A stretch of DNA of 18,413 nt, from contig CAZMXI010000100.1 of assembly GCA_964570205.1 (NCBI GenBank), positions 1-18,413 on the forward strand, in the 5' to 3' direction. Numbering within the stretch: position 1 is the first letter of the stretch; each line of letters starts with the position of its first letter. Below the pieces are notes generated by a model, which was not told where the DNA came from, did not search any database, and worked only from the letters and a program-made list of their open reading frames with translations. This DNA comes from CAZMXI01 sp964570205 (GTDB taxonomy: Bacteria; Planctomycetota; Phycisphaerae; Tepidisphaerales; Tepidisphaeraceae). Positions 6,056 to 13,487 of this stretch are shown here, piece after piece. A program made the translations under genes and the position numbers.

Positions 6056-6979
6056 ATGATCGATCGTCGAACCTTCTGCTCGGCCGCCGTCACGATGCTC
6101 CTCGCCCGCGCTGGGCGGGCCAACGACGATGCCGCCCCGCTCCGCTTTGGGCAGGATGGCAGGTCGTTCCGCTTCAACACCGGGGCGCTCCGTGGCGTTG
6201 TTCGCCAGGGCGGCAGGTCCATGGGCCTCAACCCCCTGTTCGACGGCCTCACCGACGCCCCGCTGGCCGCCAGCATGGGCGTCTTCTCCCACTACCGTCT
6301 GCTCGATGCCGACACGCGCTACGGCCCGGCCGCGTGGGACTGGCTCAGCACCGGCAAGACATTGGACGACGGCGCTCTGCAGACCGACTGGGCGGCTGAC
6401 GAGACGCATCCCTTCGACATGCGCGCCGTCTACCGCTGGTCGGCGCCCGATACGCTCGATCTGACCACCACGGTCACGGCCCGCAAGCCGTTGCGTCGTT
6501 TCGAAGTCTTCCTGGCTTCGTATTTCGACGGTTTCGCCCGAGCCTTCGTCTACGCCGGGCTCGAAGACGCTGCGCCGCGGTTTATCGAGGCGGTGGAGAA
6601 GGATGGCGTCTGGCAACTATTCCCGCGTGACGACGATGCGGCGAAGATCAACGAAGATGGCCGCTGGAATCGCCCGCCCCACCCTGTCGATTGGACCGTG
6701 CGCCCGAGGTTCGCCAAGCCCCTGGCGCTGCGCCGGGATGCGAAAACGGGACTGGCGGCGGTGGTCATGTCGCCGGCAGAAGACTGCTTCGGGGTGCTCA
6801 CACCGTATGGCGAAGAAACCCACCGCTCGCTTTATCTGTCGCTGATCGGCAGAGACTTGGAGCCCCGCGTGCCGGCGACGGCGCGGGCAAGGCTGGTGGT
6901 GGGCAAGAACATCACCGACCCGGCGGCCGTGAGGCTGTACGAATCCTACGTTGAGGACCTCAAGCGCGGCTCGCCTTGA
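6056..6979 (+). CDS. Secreted protein of unknown function, paired with the Gfo/Idh/MocA gene
   Basis: 307 residues from the ATG at 6056, which has GGAGG 8 bases upstream (6043-6047). The frame is open further upstream inside the preceding gene, but no ribosome site supports those starts. The N-terminus MIDRRTFCSAAVTMLLARAGRA resembles a short twin-arginine signal. The rest alternates short hydrophobic strands with Arg/Asp-rich loops (FRFNTGALRGVV, DTLDLTTTVTARKPLRRFEVFLASYF, RSLYLSLIGRDL). This suggests an all-beta sandwich, perhaps of the carbohydrate-binding or mutarotase type. I do not recognise a named family and see no confident catalytic motif. The tight coupling to the oxidoreductase suggests a shared role in extracytoplasmic sugar chemistry (inference). 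Its 3' end overlaps the 3' end of convergent hypB by 20 bases. Confidence 0.75.
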   Translation: MIDRRTFCSAAVTMLLARAGRANDDAAPLRFGQDGRSFRFNTGALRGVVRQGGRSMGLNPLFDGLTDAPLAASMGVFSHYRLLDADTRYGPAAWDWLSTGKTLDDGALQTDWAADETHPFDMRAVYRWSAPDTLDLTTTVTARKPLRRFEVFLASYFDGFARAFVYAGLEDAAPRFIEAVEKDGVWQLFPRDDDAAKINEDGRWNRPPHPVDWTVRPRFAKPLALRRDAKTGLAAVVMSPAEDCFGVLTPYGEETHRSLYLSLIGRDLEPRVPATARARLVVGKNITDPAAVRLYESYVEDLKRGSP

Positions 6980-7616
6980 CGCCACCGATCAGCCACAGGA
7001 TCCAGGCATCCATGCCGTCGCCGCTGATGGCCGAAAGCTCGACGGTCCGGGCCTTGGGGTTCAGTTTGCGGATGTCGTCGTAAAACAGCCCCTTGTCGAA
7101 GGGAATATGCGGCAGCAGGTCGATCTTGCTCAGGATGAGCATGGCCGCTTCGATCACGATGAAGGGGTGCTTGGCCACCTTGTCATCGCCTCCGCTGACG
7201 CTGAAGATGCCCACTTTGGCATCCTGGCCAAGATCAAAACCCACCGGGCAGATGAGGTTGCCTACGTTTTCGATGAACAGCAGCTCGACCTGCGACAGGT
7301 CCAGCCTGGAGAGTCCCTGACGCACGTGATTGGCTTCCAGATGGCAGCCCTTGCCGGTGTTGATCTGGACCACCTGGTCACACTGCTTGGCCATACGGTC
7401 GGCATCGCGCTGGGTCGCCATATCGCCGACGATTACGCCCGTCCTGACCTGGCCCTTGAGCCGCTGCAGCGTCGCCTCGATCAAGGCGGTCTTGCCGCAG
7501 CCGGGTGCGCCGATCAGGTCCACGGCGAAGATGCGCCGATCCTTGATCATGCGACGGTTCAGCGCTGCGATCTCGTCATTCTGCTTCAGCACATTCTCAA
7601 CGACCTGAACCTGCAT
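6960..7616 (-). CDS. hypB: Hydrogenase nickel incorporation GTPase HypB
   Basis: 218 residues from the ATG at 7616, chosen because AGGAGG (7628-7623) lies 6 bases upstream; an in-frame ATG at 7649 lacks such a site. HypB is a cytoplasmic SIMIBI-class GTPase that works with HypA to deliver nickel to the hydrogenase large subunit. Visible motifs are the P-loop GAPGCGKT (36-43), the metal-site pair Cys91-His92 in NTGKGCHLEA, the switch region ENVGNLICPVGFDLG (116-130, with Cys123) and the guanine-specificity motif SKID (163-166, in place of the commoner NKID). It lacks the His-rich N-terminal nickel-storage stretch of some homologues. It is the last gene of the hydrogenase unit. It overlaps the end of hypA by 20 bases and the convergent neighbour by 20 bases. 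Confidence 0.96.
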   Translation of the reverse strand: MQVQVVENVLKQNDEIAALNRRMIKDRRIFAVDLIGAPGCGKTALIEATLQRLKGQVRTGVIVGDMATQRDADRMAKQCDQVVQINTGKGCHLEANHVRQGLSRLDLSQVELLFIENVGNLICPVGFDLGQDAKVGIFSVSGGDDKVAKHPFIVIEAAMLILSKIDLLPHIPFDKGLFYDDIRKLNPKARTVELSAISGDGMDAWILWLIGGVKASRA

Positions 7617-7977
7617 CGCTTTCCTCCTGATTGGCCGGCTCATCCTCATCCACCGTCAGGCTCATCAGCCGCAGTTCGTCTCCGCCAATCGGGTTGGCGT
7701 CGGTTGCGCCGCATGCGCACTGCGACTCCATTTCGGCCGCCGTCCATTCGCGGCCGCACACAGCGCACTTCATCCGCCACGGCAACATCTGGATCAGCAG
7801 CTCGGCCCCGGCATACGCTCCGCCATCGGTCGTGCTTTGCCAGGCCCACTGCATGGCATCGGGGTCCAGCCCGTGAAGCGGGCCGGCCTCGATGACCACT
7901 TTGCGCAACACCGTCCGTGGCGGCGCGTGCTGCGCCACCAGATCGACAAGCGCAGCGGCGATGGACAACTCATGCAT
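7597..7977 (-). CDS. hypA: Hydrogenase nickel insertion protein HypA
   Basis: 126 residues, close to the usual 110-120 plus a short acidic tail. MHELS at the N-terminus provides the nickel ligand His2 and the neighbouring Glu3. The zinc site has Cys71 and Cys74 (CAVC) and Cys87 and Cys89 (CAC). The second pair is spaced CxC, where E. coli and H. pylori HypA have CxxC. The GGDELRLMSLTVDE block near the end is typical. GGAG lies 7 bases before the ATG. HypA hands nickel from HypB to HoxH. The gene begins 26 bases after the protease stop and its end overlaps the hypB start. Confidence 0.95.
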   Translation of the reverse strand: MHELSIAAALVDLVAQHAPPRTVLRKVVIEAGPLHGLDPDAMQWAWQSTTDGGAYAGAELLIQMLPWRMKCAVCGREWTAAEMESQCACGATDANPIGGDELRLMSLTVDEDEPANQEESDAGSGR

Positions 7978-8003
7978 GGACCGGCTCCAGACGGCGTGAC
8001 ATT

Positions 8004-8480
8004 CTAGCTGCGCCCGGCGCGGCTTCTCACAAAATCCTCAACCTGGCGGACAACCTCTTCAAGGGCGGCGGATGCCTTGGGCGACAACTGCTCGGTGACC
8101 TCGAATGAATCGGCGCCGACGGCGAACATCACGCTCTCCGGGCAGGCGTCATAGAGCATCTTGGCCAGGCCAAGCAGCGCTTCGGGCTCCAAGTCGTGAG
8201 TCGAAGCGACCGCGACATCCTCCATGGGGGTGATAACCACCCGGCTGACGCAGCCCGGCTCCACTGCAACGCTGGCATCAATGAAAACCACCGCCGAGGC
8301 GGTGCTGGCGTCGAAGGCAAGTTCTGGCGTCAACTGATGCGCAGTGACGACCTCAACGCCCTCGCCGCCCAGAGAATGCTCAAGCCGCTGCGCGGCGTGC
8401 CAGCCGACGCCGTCGTCGCCGCGCAGCGGATTGCCATAGCCGATGATCAGGATCACCGGCTTACTCTCTTGAGAGGACAT
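8004..8480 (-). CDS. hoxW: Hydrogenase maturation endopeptidase (M52, HoxW/HycI-like)
   Basis: 158 residues, normal for nickel-dependent hydrogenase proteases. The family N-terminal motif GYGNPLRGDDGVG is at 14-26. The three nickel-sensing ligands can be aligned with E. coli HybD Glu16, Asp62 and His93: Asp23 in GDDGVG, Asp68 in FIDAS and His95 in STHDLEPE. The enzyme removes the C-terminal peptide of HoxH after nickel is inserted, locking the active site. Its ATG lies inside hoxH (20-base overlap), with GAGGTG a few bases upstream, implying translational coupling to its substrate. The assignment to HoxH rests on this position; the symbol hoxW follows that context. Confidence 0.93.
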   Translation of the reverse strand: MSSQESKPVILIIGYGNPLRGDDGVGWHAAQRLEHSLGGEGVEVVTAHQLTPELAFDASTASAVVFIDASVAVEPGCVSRVVITPMEDVAVASTHDLEPEALLGLAKMLYDACPESVMFAVGADSFEVTEQLSPKASAALEEVVRQVEDFVRSRAGRS

Positions 8481-9885
8481 CCAGCACCTCGCCGCCGGAA
8501 GACACCAGCTCGATGCGCAGCGGCATCTTGCCGACCGCGTGTGTCGCGCAGCTCAGGCACGGATCGTAGCAGCGGATCAGCGCCTCGACCCGGTTGAGCA
8601 TGCCTTCCTTGAGGACCTTGCCCTCGACGAAGTGCTGCGCGACCTGAAGCACGCCCCGGTTCATCGCCAGGTTGTTGTGCCCCGTTGCGATAACCAGGTT
8701 GGCCCAGGTGATCAGGCCGTTGCGATCGATCTTGTAGTGGTGGATCAGCGTGCCGCGGGGCGCCTCGGCAACACCGATTCCTTCCCAGTGATTCGGCCGG
8801 GCGCGGGCCCGGACGTACTGGTCGAGGATGTCCTGGTCCTTCATGTACTGCTCGATCTTCTCGATCGAGTAGAGGATCTCGATGAGCCGTGCGTAGTGAT
8901 AGTGGAAAGAGCTGAGCACGGCGCCCCGCTGAAGTTGGCGGAACTCGGCCCACTCCTGATCGGCCAGCGGAGTGCCGCACCGATCGCAGACGTTCAGCCG
9001 CGCCAGCGGACCGACCCGGTAGATGCCGGCCGGGTAGCCCATGGGCTTGTAGTACGGGAACTTCATGTACGAGAACGGCTCGACCGCCTCGCCAATGAGG
9101 TCATGGTACTCCTCCCCGGGCACCTTGCTCTCGATGATGCGGCCCTGGGCATCGCAGACGCGCAGGAAGCCGTCGTAGTGCTCAATCTGGCCATCCTTGT
9201 CCACCAGGCCGAGAAACAGCGTGGGGAAATTCCCGAAGGCGCGGGCCTCCTCGGCGAAATCGTCCACCCGCTGTTTGAACCAGTGAAGCGTGCGCTGGGT
9301 GATGGCCTTGGCTTCCGGAAGCATGCCCAGCACTTCGTCGCGCCTGTCGGCCGTCAGAGCCACGTTGACGCCGCCCGGGACCGTCCACGCCGGGTGGATG
9401 CGCTTGCCCCCCAGCAGCGCGATGATGGACTGCCCGATCTTGCGAAGGACGACGCCGTCCTTGGCCACGTCGGGCTGGGCATCCAGAACGCCGAAGATAT
9501 TGCGCTTCGCGGGGTCGCTGTCCCAGCCGAGCAGGAAGTCCGGTGAGGACAGGTGGAAGAAGCTCAGCGCATGGCTCTGCATGAGCTGGGCCAGGTTCAC
9601 CGTCCGGCGCAGCAGCTCGGCGGTGCGGGGAATCCTGACCGCCATGAGCTGATCACACGCCTTGCTGGCGGCGACCAGGTGACTCACCGGGCAGATGCCG
9701 CAGGTCCGGGCCATCAGCGAGGGCATCTCGGCCAGCGGCCGGCCCTCACAGAATTTCTCGAACCCGCGGAACTGGGTGACGTGAAACATCGCATCGGTCA
9801 CGGTGCCGCTGTCGTCGAGTCGCAGCGTGATCTTGCCGTGGCCTTCGATGCGCGTTACGGGATCTATGGTGATTTCTCGGGGCAT
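8461..9885 (-). CDS. hoxH: NAD-linked bidirectional [NiFe] hydrogenase large subunit HoxH
   Basis: 474 residues from the ATG at 9885 (AAGGA 7 bases upstream); the frame is open to 9912 without a ribosome site. HoxH holds the NiFe(CN)2CO centre that splits or forms H2 in the cytoplasm. The four nickel-binding cysteines are C62 and C65 in RTCGICPVSHL, and C443 and C446 in YDPCLSCATH. The latter sequence closely resembles the Ralstonia group 3d HoxH signature. After His449 the chain continues with a 25-residue peptide starting AVGKMPLRIEL, the expected substrate of the protease encoded next. The N-terminal ITIDPVTRIEGHGKI block is intact. The subunit pairs with HoxY. A 10-base-pair stem-loop lies in the 51-base gap upstream. 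Confidence 0.97.
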   Translation of the reverse strand: MPREITIDPVTRIEGHGKITLRLDDSGTVTDAMFHVTQFRGFEKFCEGRPLAEMPSLMARTCGICPVSHLVAASKACDQLMAVRIPRTAELLRRTVNLAQLMQSHALSFFHLSSPDFLLGWDSDPAKRNIFGVLDAQPDVAKDGVVLRKIGQSIIALLGGKRIHPAWTVPGGVNVALTADRRDEVLGMLPEAKAITQRTLHWFKQRVDDFAEEARAFGNFPTLFLGLVDKDGQIEHYDGFLRVCDAQGRIIESKVPGEEYHDLIGEAVEPFSYMKFPYYKPMGYPAGIYRVGPLARLNVCDRCGTPLADQEWAEFRQLQRGAVLSSFHYHYARLIEILYSIEKIEQYMKDQDILDQYVRARARPNHWEGIGVAEAPRGTLIHHYKIDRNGLITWANLVIATGHNNLAMNRGVLQVAQHFVEGKVLKEGMLNRVEALIRCYDPCLSCATHAVGKMPLRIELVSSGGEVLDVLSRE

Positions 9886-9900
9886 ACGGTTGTCCTTTGC

Positions 9901-9926
9901 CCCGCGCCGCAATCGGGCGGCGCGGG
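9901..9926 (-). other. GC-rich stem-loop between hoxY and hoxH
   Basis: CCCGCGCCGC (9901-9910) and GCGGCGCGGG (9917-9926) form a perfect 10-base-pair stem with a 6-base loop. It sits between the hoxY stop and the hoxH ribosome site. In the transcript it is followed by GCAAAGGACAACCG, which is not U-rich, so it is not an intrinsic terminator. Likely roles are mRNA processing or 3'-end protection of hoxEFUY, or tuning of hoxH translation. Confidence 0.65.
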
Positions 9927-9936
9927 CCTTGTGCTC

Positions 9937-10470
9937 CTACTTGCCGAAACGCGTCAGGGCGCTGGGGTCCGGGGTCCGCCCAGCCAACAGCTCCGTCAGC
10001 ACAAACCAGATCGCATCCGCCGGCGGCGGGCAACCGGGAATGAAGACGTCAACCTTTACGAACTCGTGCACTGGACGGCAGGCGTCCAGAAGCTGCGGCA
10101 GCTTGGTCGCCGGCCGTTGCGGCTGCACGTCGACGTTCTCGACGAACGCCCGGTCGAACAGCTCATCCAGCGGGATGTTGTTCCGCATGGATGGCACGTT
10201 GCCCGTGATCGCGCAGTCGCCGATCGCCAGAAGCAGCTTGGTGCGTTTGCGTATCTTATAGACCTTCTCCTCGTCCTCGTTCGTGGCCACGGCGCCTTCG
10301 ACAATGGTGAGATCGACGTCGTCGGGAAAACTCTTGTTGTCCACCAACGGGCTCAGGACCATGTCGATCTTGCCAGCCAGTTCCACGATGCGTTCATCAA
10401 TGTCCAGGAACGACATATGGCAGCCTGAGCAGCCATCCAGCCAGACGGTTGCCACTTTCAGCTTGTTCAT
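9937..10470 (-). CDS. hoxY: NAD-linked [NiFe] hydrogenase small subunit HoxY
   Basis: 177 residues without an export signal, as in cytoplasmic group 3 hydrogenases, whose small subunits lack the medial and distal clusters. The proximal [4Fe-4S] ligands are C14 and C17 (LDGCSGCHMSF), C86 (LAIGDCAITGN) and C147 (FIPGCPPPAD). C131 is extra. HoxY passes electrons between the HoxH active site and the HoxEFU diaphorase. Its ATG overlaps the hoxU stop (ATGA, 4 bases), so its translation is probably coupled to hoxU. It is homologous to NuoB, which occurs separately in this window, but VWLDGCSGCHMSF clearly marks the hydrogenase type. Confidence 0.96.
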   Translation of the reverse strand: MNKLKVATVWLDGCSGCHMSFLDIDERIVELAGKIDMVLSPLVDNKSFPDDVDLTIVEGAVATNEDEEKVYKIRKRTKLLLAIGDCAITGNVPSMRNNIPLDELFDRAFVENVDVQPQRPATKLPQLLDACRPVHEFVKVDVFIPGCPPPADAIWFVLTELLAGRTPDPSALTRFGK

Positions 10471-11183
10471 TTATTCCCTCGCATGAGCTTGAGGTAAGGC
10501 AGGAAGTCCTTGACCTTGGTCATCTCGGCGACGCTGGTGCCCTTTCGGGACAGCGCGCCCGTCGGACAGACATTCACGCACTTGCCGCACTCCGTGCAGC
10601 TTTCGGACTCGCCCCACATCTCGTTGAGGTCAACCACCACGCGCGAGTCCACGCCCCGGCCGAAAACATCCCACGTGTGGGCGCCTTCGATCTCGTCGCA
10701 GACCCGCACGCAGCGAGTGCAGAGGATGCAGCGGTTGTGATCCAGGCGGAAACTCTCATGCGAATTGTCCACCGGCAGCTTGGGATACCGGTATGGCATG
10801 TTCACATGCGTGATGCCGAGCTTCTGAGCCAGATTCTGCAACTCGCAGTGGCCGTTCGAGACGCACACCGCGCAGATATGGTTCCGCTCGGAGAAAAGCA
10901 TCTCAATGATTGTCCGACGATACTTCGTCAGTCGCTCGGACGTGGTGATCACGTCCATGCCCTCGGTCACCTTGGTGACGCACGCCGGCAGAAGCTTGGG
11001 CGAGCCGCGCAGCTCGACCAGGCACAGCCGGCATCCGCCCCAACCGCTCAGCCCTTCCAGGCAGCAGAGCGTGGGGATGTCGATCTTATTCTCTCGCGCC
11101 ACCTCCAGAATCGTCTCGCCGGAGTGGGCGCTGCAATCGTGCCCGTCGATCTTCAGGGTCACTGGTACGACTGGTCCGTTCAT
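10467..11183 (-). CDS. hoxU: Hydrogenase diaphorase iron-sulfur subunit HoxU (NuoG N-terminal homologue)
   Basis: 238 residues. Domains in order: a plant-type [2Fe-2S] domain (C40, C51, C54, C68); a NuoG-like cluster segment NHICAVCVSNGHCELQ (about 101-116; C104, C107, C113 and a nearby His102), in the form typical of HoxU; and two [4Fe-4S] motifs, CILCTRCVRVC (C152, C155, C158, C162) and CTECGKCVNVCP (C196, C199, C202, C206). It wires HoxF to HoxY. It lacks the molybdopterin-like domain of full NuoG, which fits HoxU. The ATG overlaps the hoxF stop by 4 bases (ATGA) and its stop overlaps the hoxY start likewise. Confidence 0.96.
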   Translation of the reverse strand: MNGPVVPVTLKIDGHDCSAHSGETILEVARENKIDIPTLCCLEGLSGWGGCRLCLVELRGSPKLLPACVTKVTEGMDVITTSERLTKYRRTIIEMLFSERNHICAVCVSNGHCELQNLAQKLGITHVNMPYRYPKLPVDNSHESFRLDHNRCILCTRCVRVCDEIEGAHTWDVFGRGVDSRVVVDLNEMWGESESCTECGKCVNVCPTGALSRKGTSVAEMTKVKDFLPYLKLMRGNK

Positions 11184-12904
11184 TTAGACACCTCCGCGCC
11201 CGCGGTCTTCGGGGCGCCGTTGCCGGCATGGGTCGAGGGCACGAGCCTCTGGTCATACTCGTGTTTGAAATAGCGCAGGGTGCTGAGCACGGGATTCGGC
11301 GCCGTCATGCCCAGCCCGCACATGCTGGTGTTGCGCACCATGTCGCAAAGATCCACGAGCAGTTCCATGTCCTGCTCTGTGGCACGTCCCTGGGTGATCT
11401 TCTCCAGCAAATCGTACATCTGCGCAGTGCCGACGCGGCAAGGCGTGCACTTGCCGCACGACTCGCTCATGCAGAAGTCCATGAAGTACTTGGCCACGTC
11501 CACCATGTCGGCCGTTTCATCCATGATGATCATGCCGCCGGAACCCATGATCGAACCGACCTTGGCCAGCGACTCGTAATCGACGGGCATGTCCAGGAAC
11601 TGCTCCGGAATGCACCCGCCTGACGGTCCGCCGGTCTGGACAGCCTTGAATTTCCGCCCGTCGGGCACGCCGCCACCGACATCAAAGATGATGTCGCGCA
11701 GGGGAATGCCCATGGGCACCTCGATCAAACCGGTGTTCTGGATGCTGCCGGCAAGAGCGAAAACCTTCGTGCCTTTGCTCTTCTCGGTGCCTATCCCGGA
11801 GAACCAGTCGGCGCCATGGCGGATGATCGGAGCGATGTTGGCGAACGTCTCGACATTGTTGATCAGCGTGGGCGCGCCCCACAGCCCGGACTCGGCCGGG
11901 TACGGCGGGCGAGGCCGCGGCTGGCCTCGCTTGCCCTCGATGCTGGCGATGAGTGCCGTCTCCTCACCGCAGACAAACGCGCCGGCGCCGAGGCGGATCT
12001 CGATGGTGAACGAGAACGGCGTGCCGAAGATGTTGGCGCCCAGGAGGCCCATTCGCTCAGCCTGGCGGATCGCGATCTTCAGCCGCTTGATGGCCAAAGG
12101 GTATTCCGCACGGACATAGATGAATCCCTTCTGGGCTCCGACCGCATAGGCCGCGATGGCCATGCCCTCCACAACGCGATGCGGATCACTCTCCAGAACG
12201 GAGCGATCCATGAACGCGCCCGGATCGCCCTCGTCCGCGTTGCAGATGACGTACTTAACCGGGTTCTGGGCTTTGGCCACGGTGCCCCACTTGAGCCCGG
12301 TGGGGAACCCAGCGCCGCCACGGCCGCGAAGCCCGGCCTTCGTGATCTCGGCGACCACTTCGAGCGGCGGCTTCTGCGTCAGAACCTTCAACAGCGCCCG
12401 ATACCCGTCGGCCTCAATGTACTCCTCAATGCGCTCGGGGTCGATGAAGCCCGAGTTCTCCAGCACTATCTTCTTCTGCCGCGAGAAGAACGGCGCATCC
12501 GTGGGGTACACCAGGCGCTGCACCGGCTCGCCGTCGATCGCCTTCACGACCTCGGGGGCATCGGCGGGCGTCACCGAGTGATAGAGCGTATCCGGAGCGC
12601 CCGAATCCGCCGCCGCCCGCAAAGCAGGCTCCTCATCCTCGTCTTCTGGCGGTTGTTCGGCCGGCCGCGGCTTCTGGATGGCCACGAGGGGGCCGGCGGC
12701 GCACAAGCCCAGGCATCCCACGCCCTTCACGTGACACTTCTGTCCGAGGCCCCGATCGGCCACTTCCTTCTCCAGCGCCGCCAGGATGGCGTCGCTCTTC
12801 ATCGAGAGGCAGCCGGCCGCGGTGCAGACGTGAATCTGCGTCGCAAACTGCGACTGGGTCTCGCGTTCTATGATGGCTACTTTTGCAAGTTCTTCAGGCG
12901 TCAT
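11180..12904 (-). CDS. hoxF: Hydrogenase diaphorase NADH-binding flavoprotein HoxF
   Basis: 574 residues from the ATG at 12904, which overlaps the hoxE stop by 11 bases and has a GGGAG site just upstream; the frame is open to 13006 but without support. HoxF binds FMN and NAD(H) and is the entry or exit point for NADH electrons. An N-terminal thioredoxin-like [2Fe-2S] domain has C27, C32, C64 and C68. An acidic Pro/Glu linker (about 79-105) leads to the NuoF core: GLRGRGGAGFPTGLKWG (191-207) for FMN, the NADH-site segment GAGAFVCGEETALI (306-319), and the [4Fe-4S] ligands C483, C486, C489 (SCGKCTPC) and C529. The C-terminal ferredoxin domain found in HndC-type relatives is absent. Confidence 0.97.
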   Translation of the reverse strand: MTPEELAKVAIIERETQSQFATQIHVCTAAGCLSMKSDAILAALEKEVADRGLGQKCHVKGVGCLGLCAAGPLVAIQKPRPAEQPPEDEDEEPALRAAADSGAPDTLYHSVTPADAPEVVKAIDGEPVQRLVYPTDAPFFSRQKKIVLENSGFIDPERIEEYIEADGYRALLKVLTQKPPLEVVAEITKAGLRGRGGAGFPTGLKWGTVAKAQNPVKYVICNADEGDPGAFMDRSVLESDPHRVVEGMAIAAYAVGAQKGFIYVRAEYPLAIKRLKIAIRQAERMGLLGANIFGTPFSFTIEIRLGAGAFVCGEETALIASIEGKRGQPRPRPPYPAESGLWGAPTLINNVETFANIAPIIRHGADWFSGIGTEKSKGTKVFALAGSIQNTGLIEVPMGIPLRDIIFDVGGGVPDGRKFKAVQTGGPSGGCIPEQFLDMPVDYESLAKVGSIMGSGGMIIMDETADMVDVAKYFMDFCMSESCGKCTPCRVGTAQMYDLLEKITQGRATEQDMELLVDLCDMVRNTSMCGLGMTAPNPVLSTLRYFKHEYDQRLVPSTHAGNGAPKTAGAEVSK

Positions 12905-13403
12905 GGCGCTCCCACATCTCCAGGCGTTTGAGCAGTTGCTCGGAATCGACGCGGCCGGCAACTTCGCCGTCGAACACGGTCGCGGCGGCCAGTCCGCACG
13001 AGCCAAGGCAGCGGGCGGTCAATACGGAAATCCGTCCATCCTTGGTGGTCTGCCCGGGTTTGATGCTGTACTTCTTCTCGATCGCCGACAGCAGGGCACC
13101 CGCTCCCTTGATGTAGCAGGCGGTGCCCATGCACACGACACAGGTGTGCTCGCCCGGCGGTTTGAGTGTGAAGAAGTGGTAGAACGTCGCCACGCCGTAC
13201 ACTTTGCTCAGCGGCAGCCTCAATAGGCCGGCCACATAGCGCAGCGACGTCTCGTCGAGAAATCCGAAACACTCCTGCACCGTGTGCAGGGTTTCGATCA
13301 GAGCATGACTGGCGTGCCCATAACGCCTCGCCGTCGTCTCCACCAGCTTCCATCGCTTGTCTTTGGTCGGTGGCGCCGGCATTGTCGTCATCAGGGCTGT
13401 CAT
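12894..13403 (-). CDS. hoxE: Hydrogenase diaphorase subunit HoxE (NuoE-like)
   Basis: 169 residues from the ATG at 13403, which has AAGGA 8 bases upstream; the frame is open to 13526, but the upstream part has no ribosome site and no family character. It is a thioredoxin-like [2Fe-2S] protein with ligands C91, C96 (CMGTAC), C132 and C136 (CLGSC). The helical NuoE N-terminal part (LIETLHTVQECFGFLD, KVYGVATFYHFF) is present. HoxE completes the five-subunit HoxEFUYH enzyme and may help exchange electrons with partners other than NAD. It is the first structural gene, separated from hypE by 116 bases that contain a stem-loop but no good promoter match. Confidence 0.95.
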   Translation of the reverse strand: MTALMTTMPAPPTKDKRWKLVETTARRYGHASHALIETLHTVQECFGFLDETSLRYVAGLLRLPLSKVYGVATFYHFFTLKPPGEHTCVVCMGTACYIKGAGALLSAIEKKYSIKPGQTTKDGRISVLTARCLGSCGLAAATVFDGEVAGRVDSEQLLKRLEMWERHDA

Positions 13404-13487
13404 CCGGACCGTCCTTTCAGAAACTCCTGGTTCCTTATCGCGGCCCCGGCTGATTGCCGCGACCGCCTGTCCATTCCTTCCGTCCCG

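Noticed and set aside
8539..9546. 335-codon plus-strand frame antisense to hoxH
   Set aside because: No motif and no start signals; antisense to an unmistakable hydrogenase large subunit.
9901..9926. Intrinsic terminator between hoxY and hoxH
   Set aside because: The stem is strong, but the following RNA is GCAAAGGACAACCG, with no U-run, and hoxH would otherwise lack a visible promoter.
11816..12931. 371-codon plus-strand frame antisense to hoxF
   Set aside because: Arg/His/Leu-rich shadow frame; hoxF motifs occupy the opposite strand throughout.
12905..13006. Upstream extension of hoxF to 13006
   Set aside because: The extra 34 residues lie inside hoxE, have no family character and no ribosome site; the ATG at 12904 has both position and a GGGAG site.
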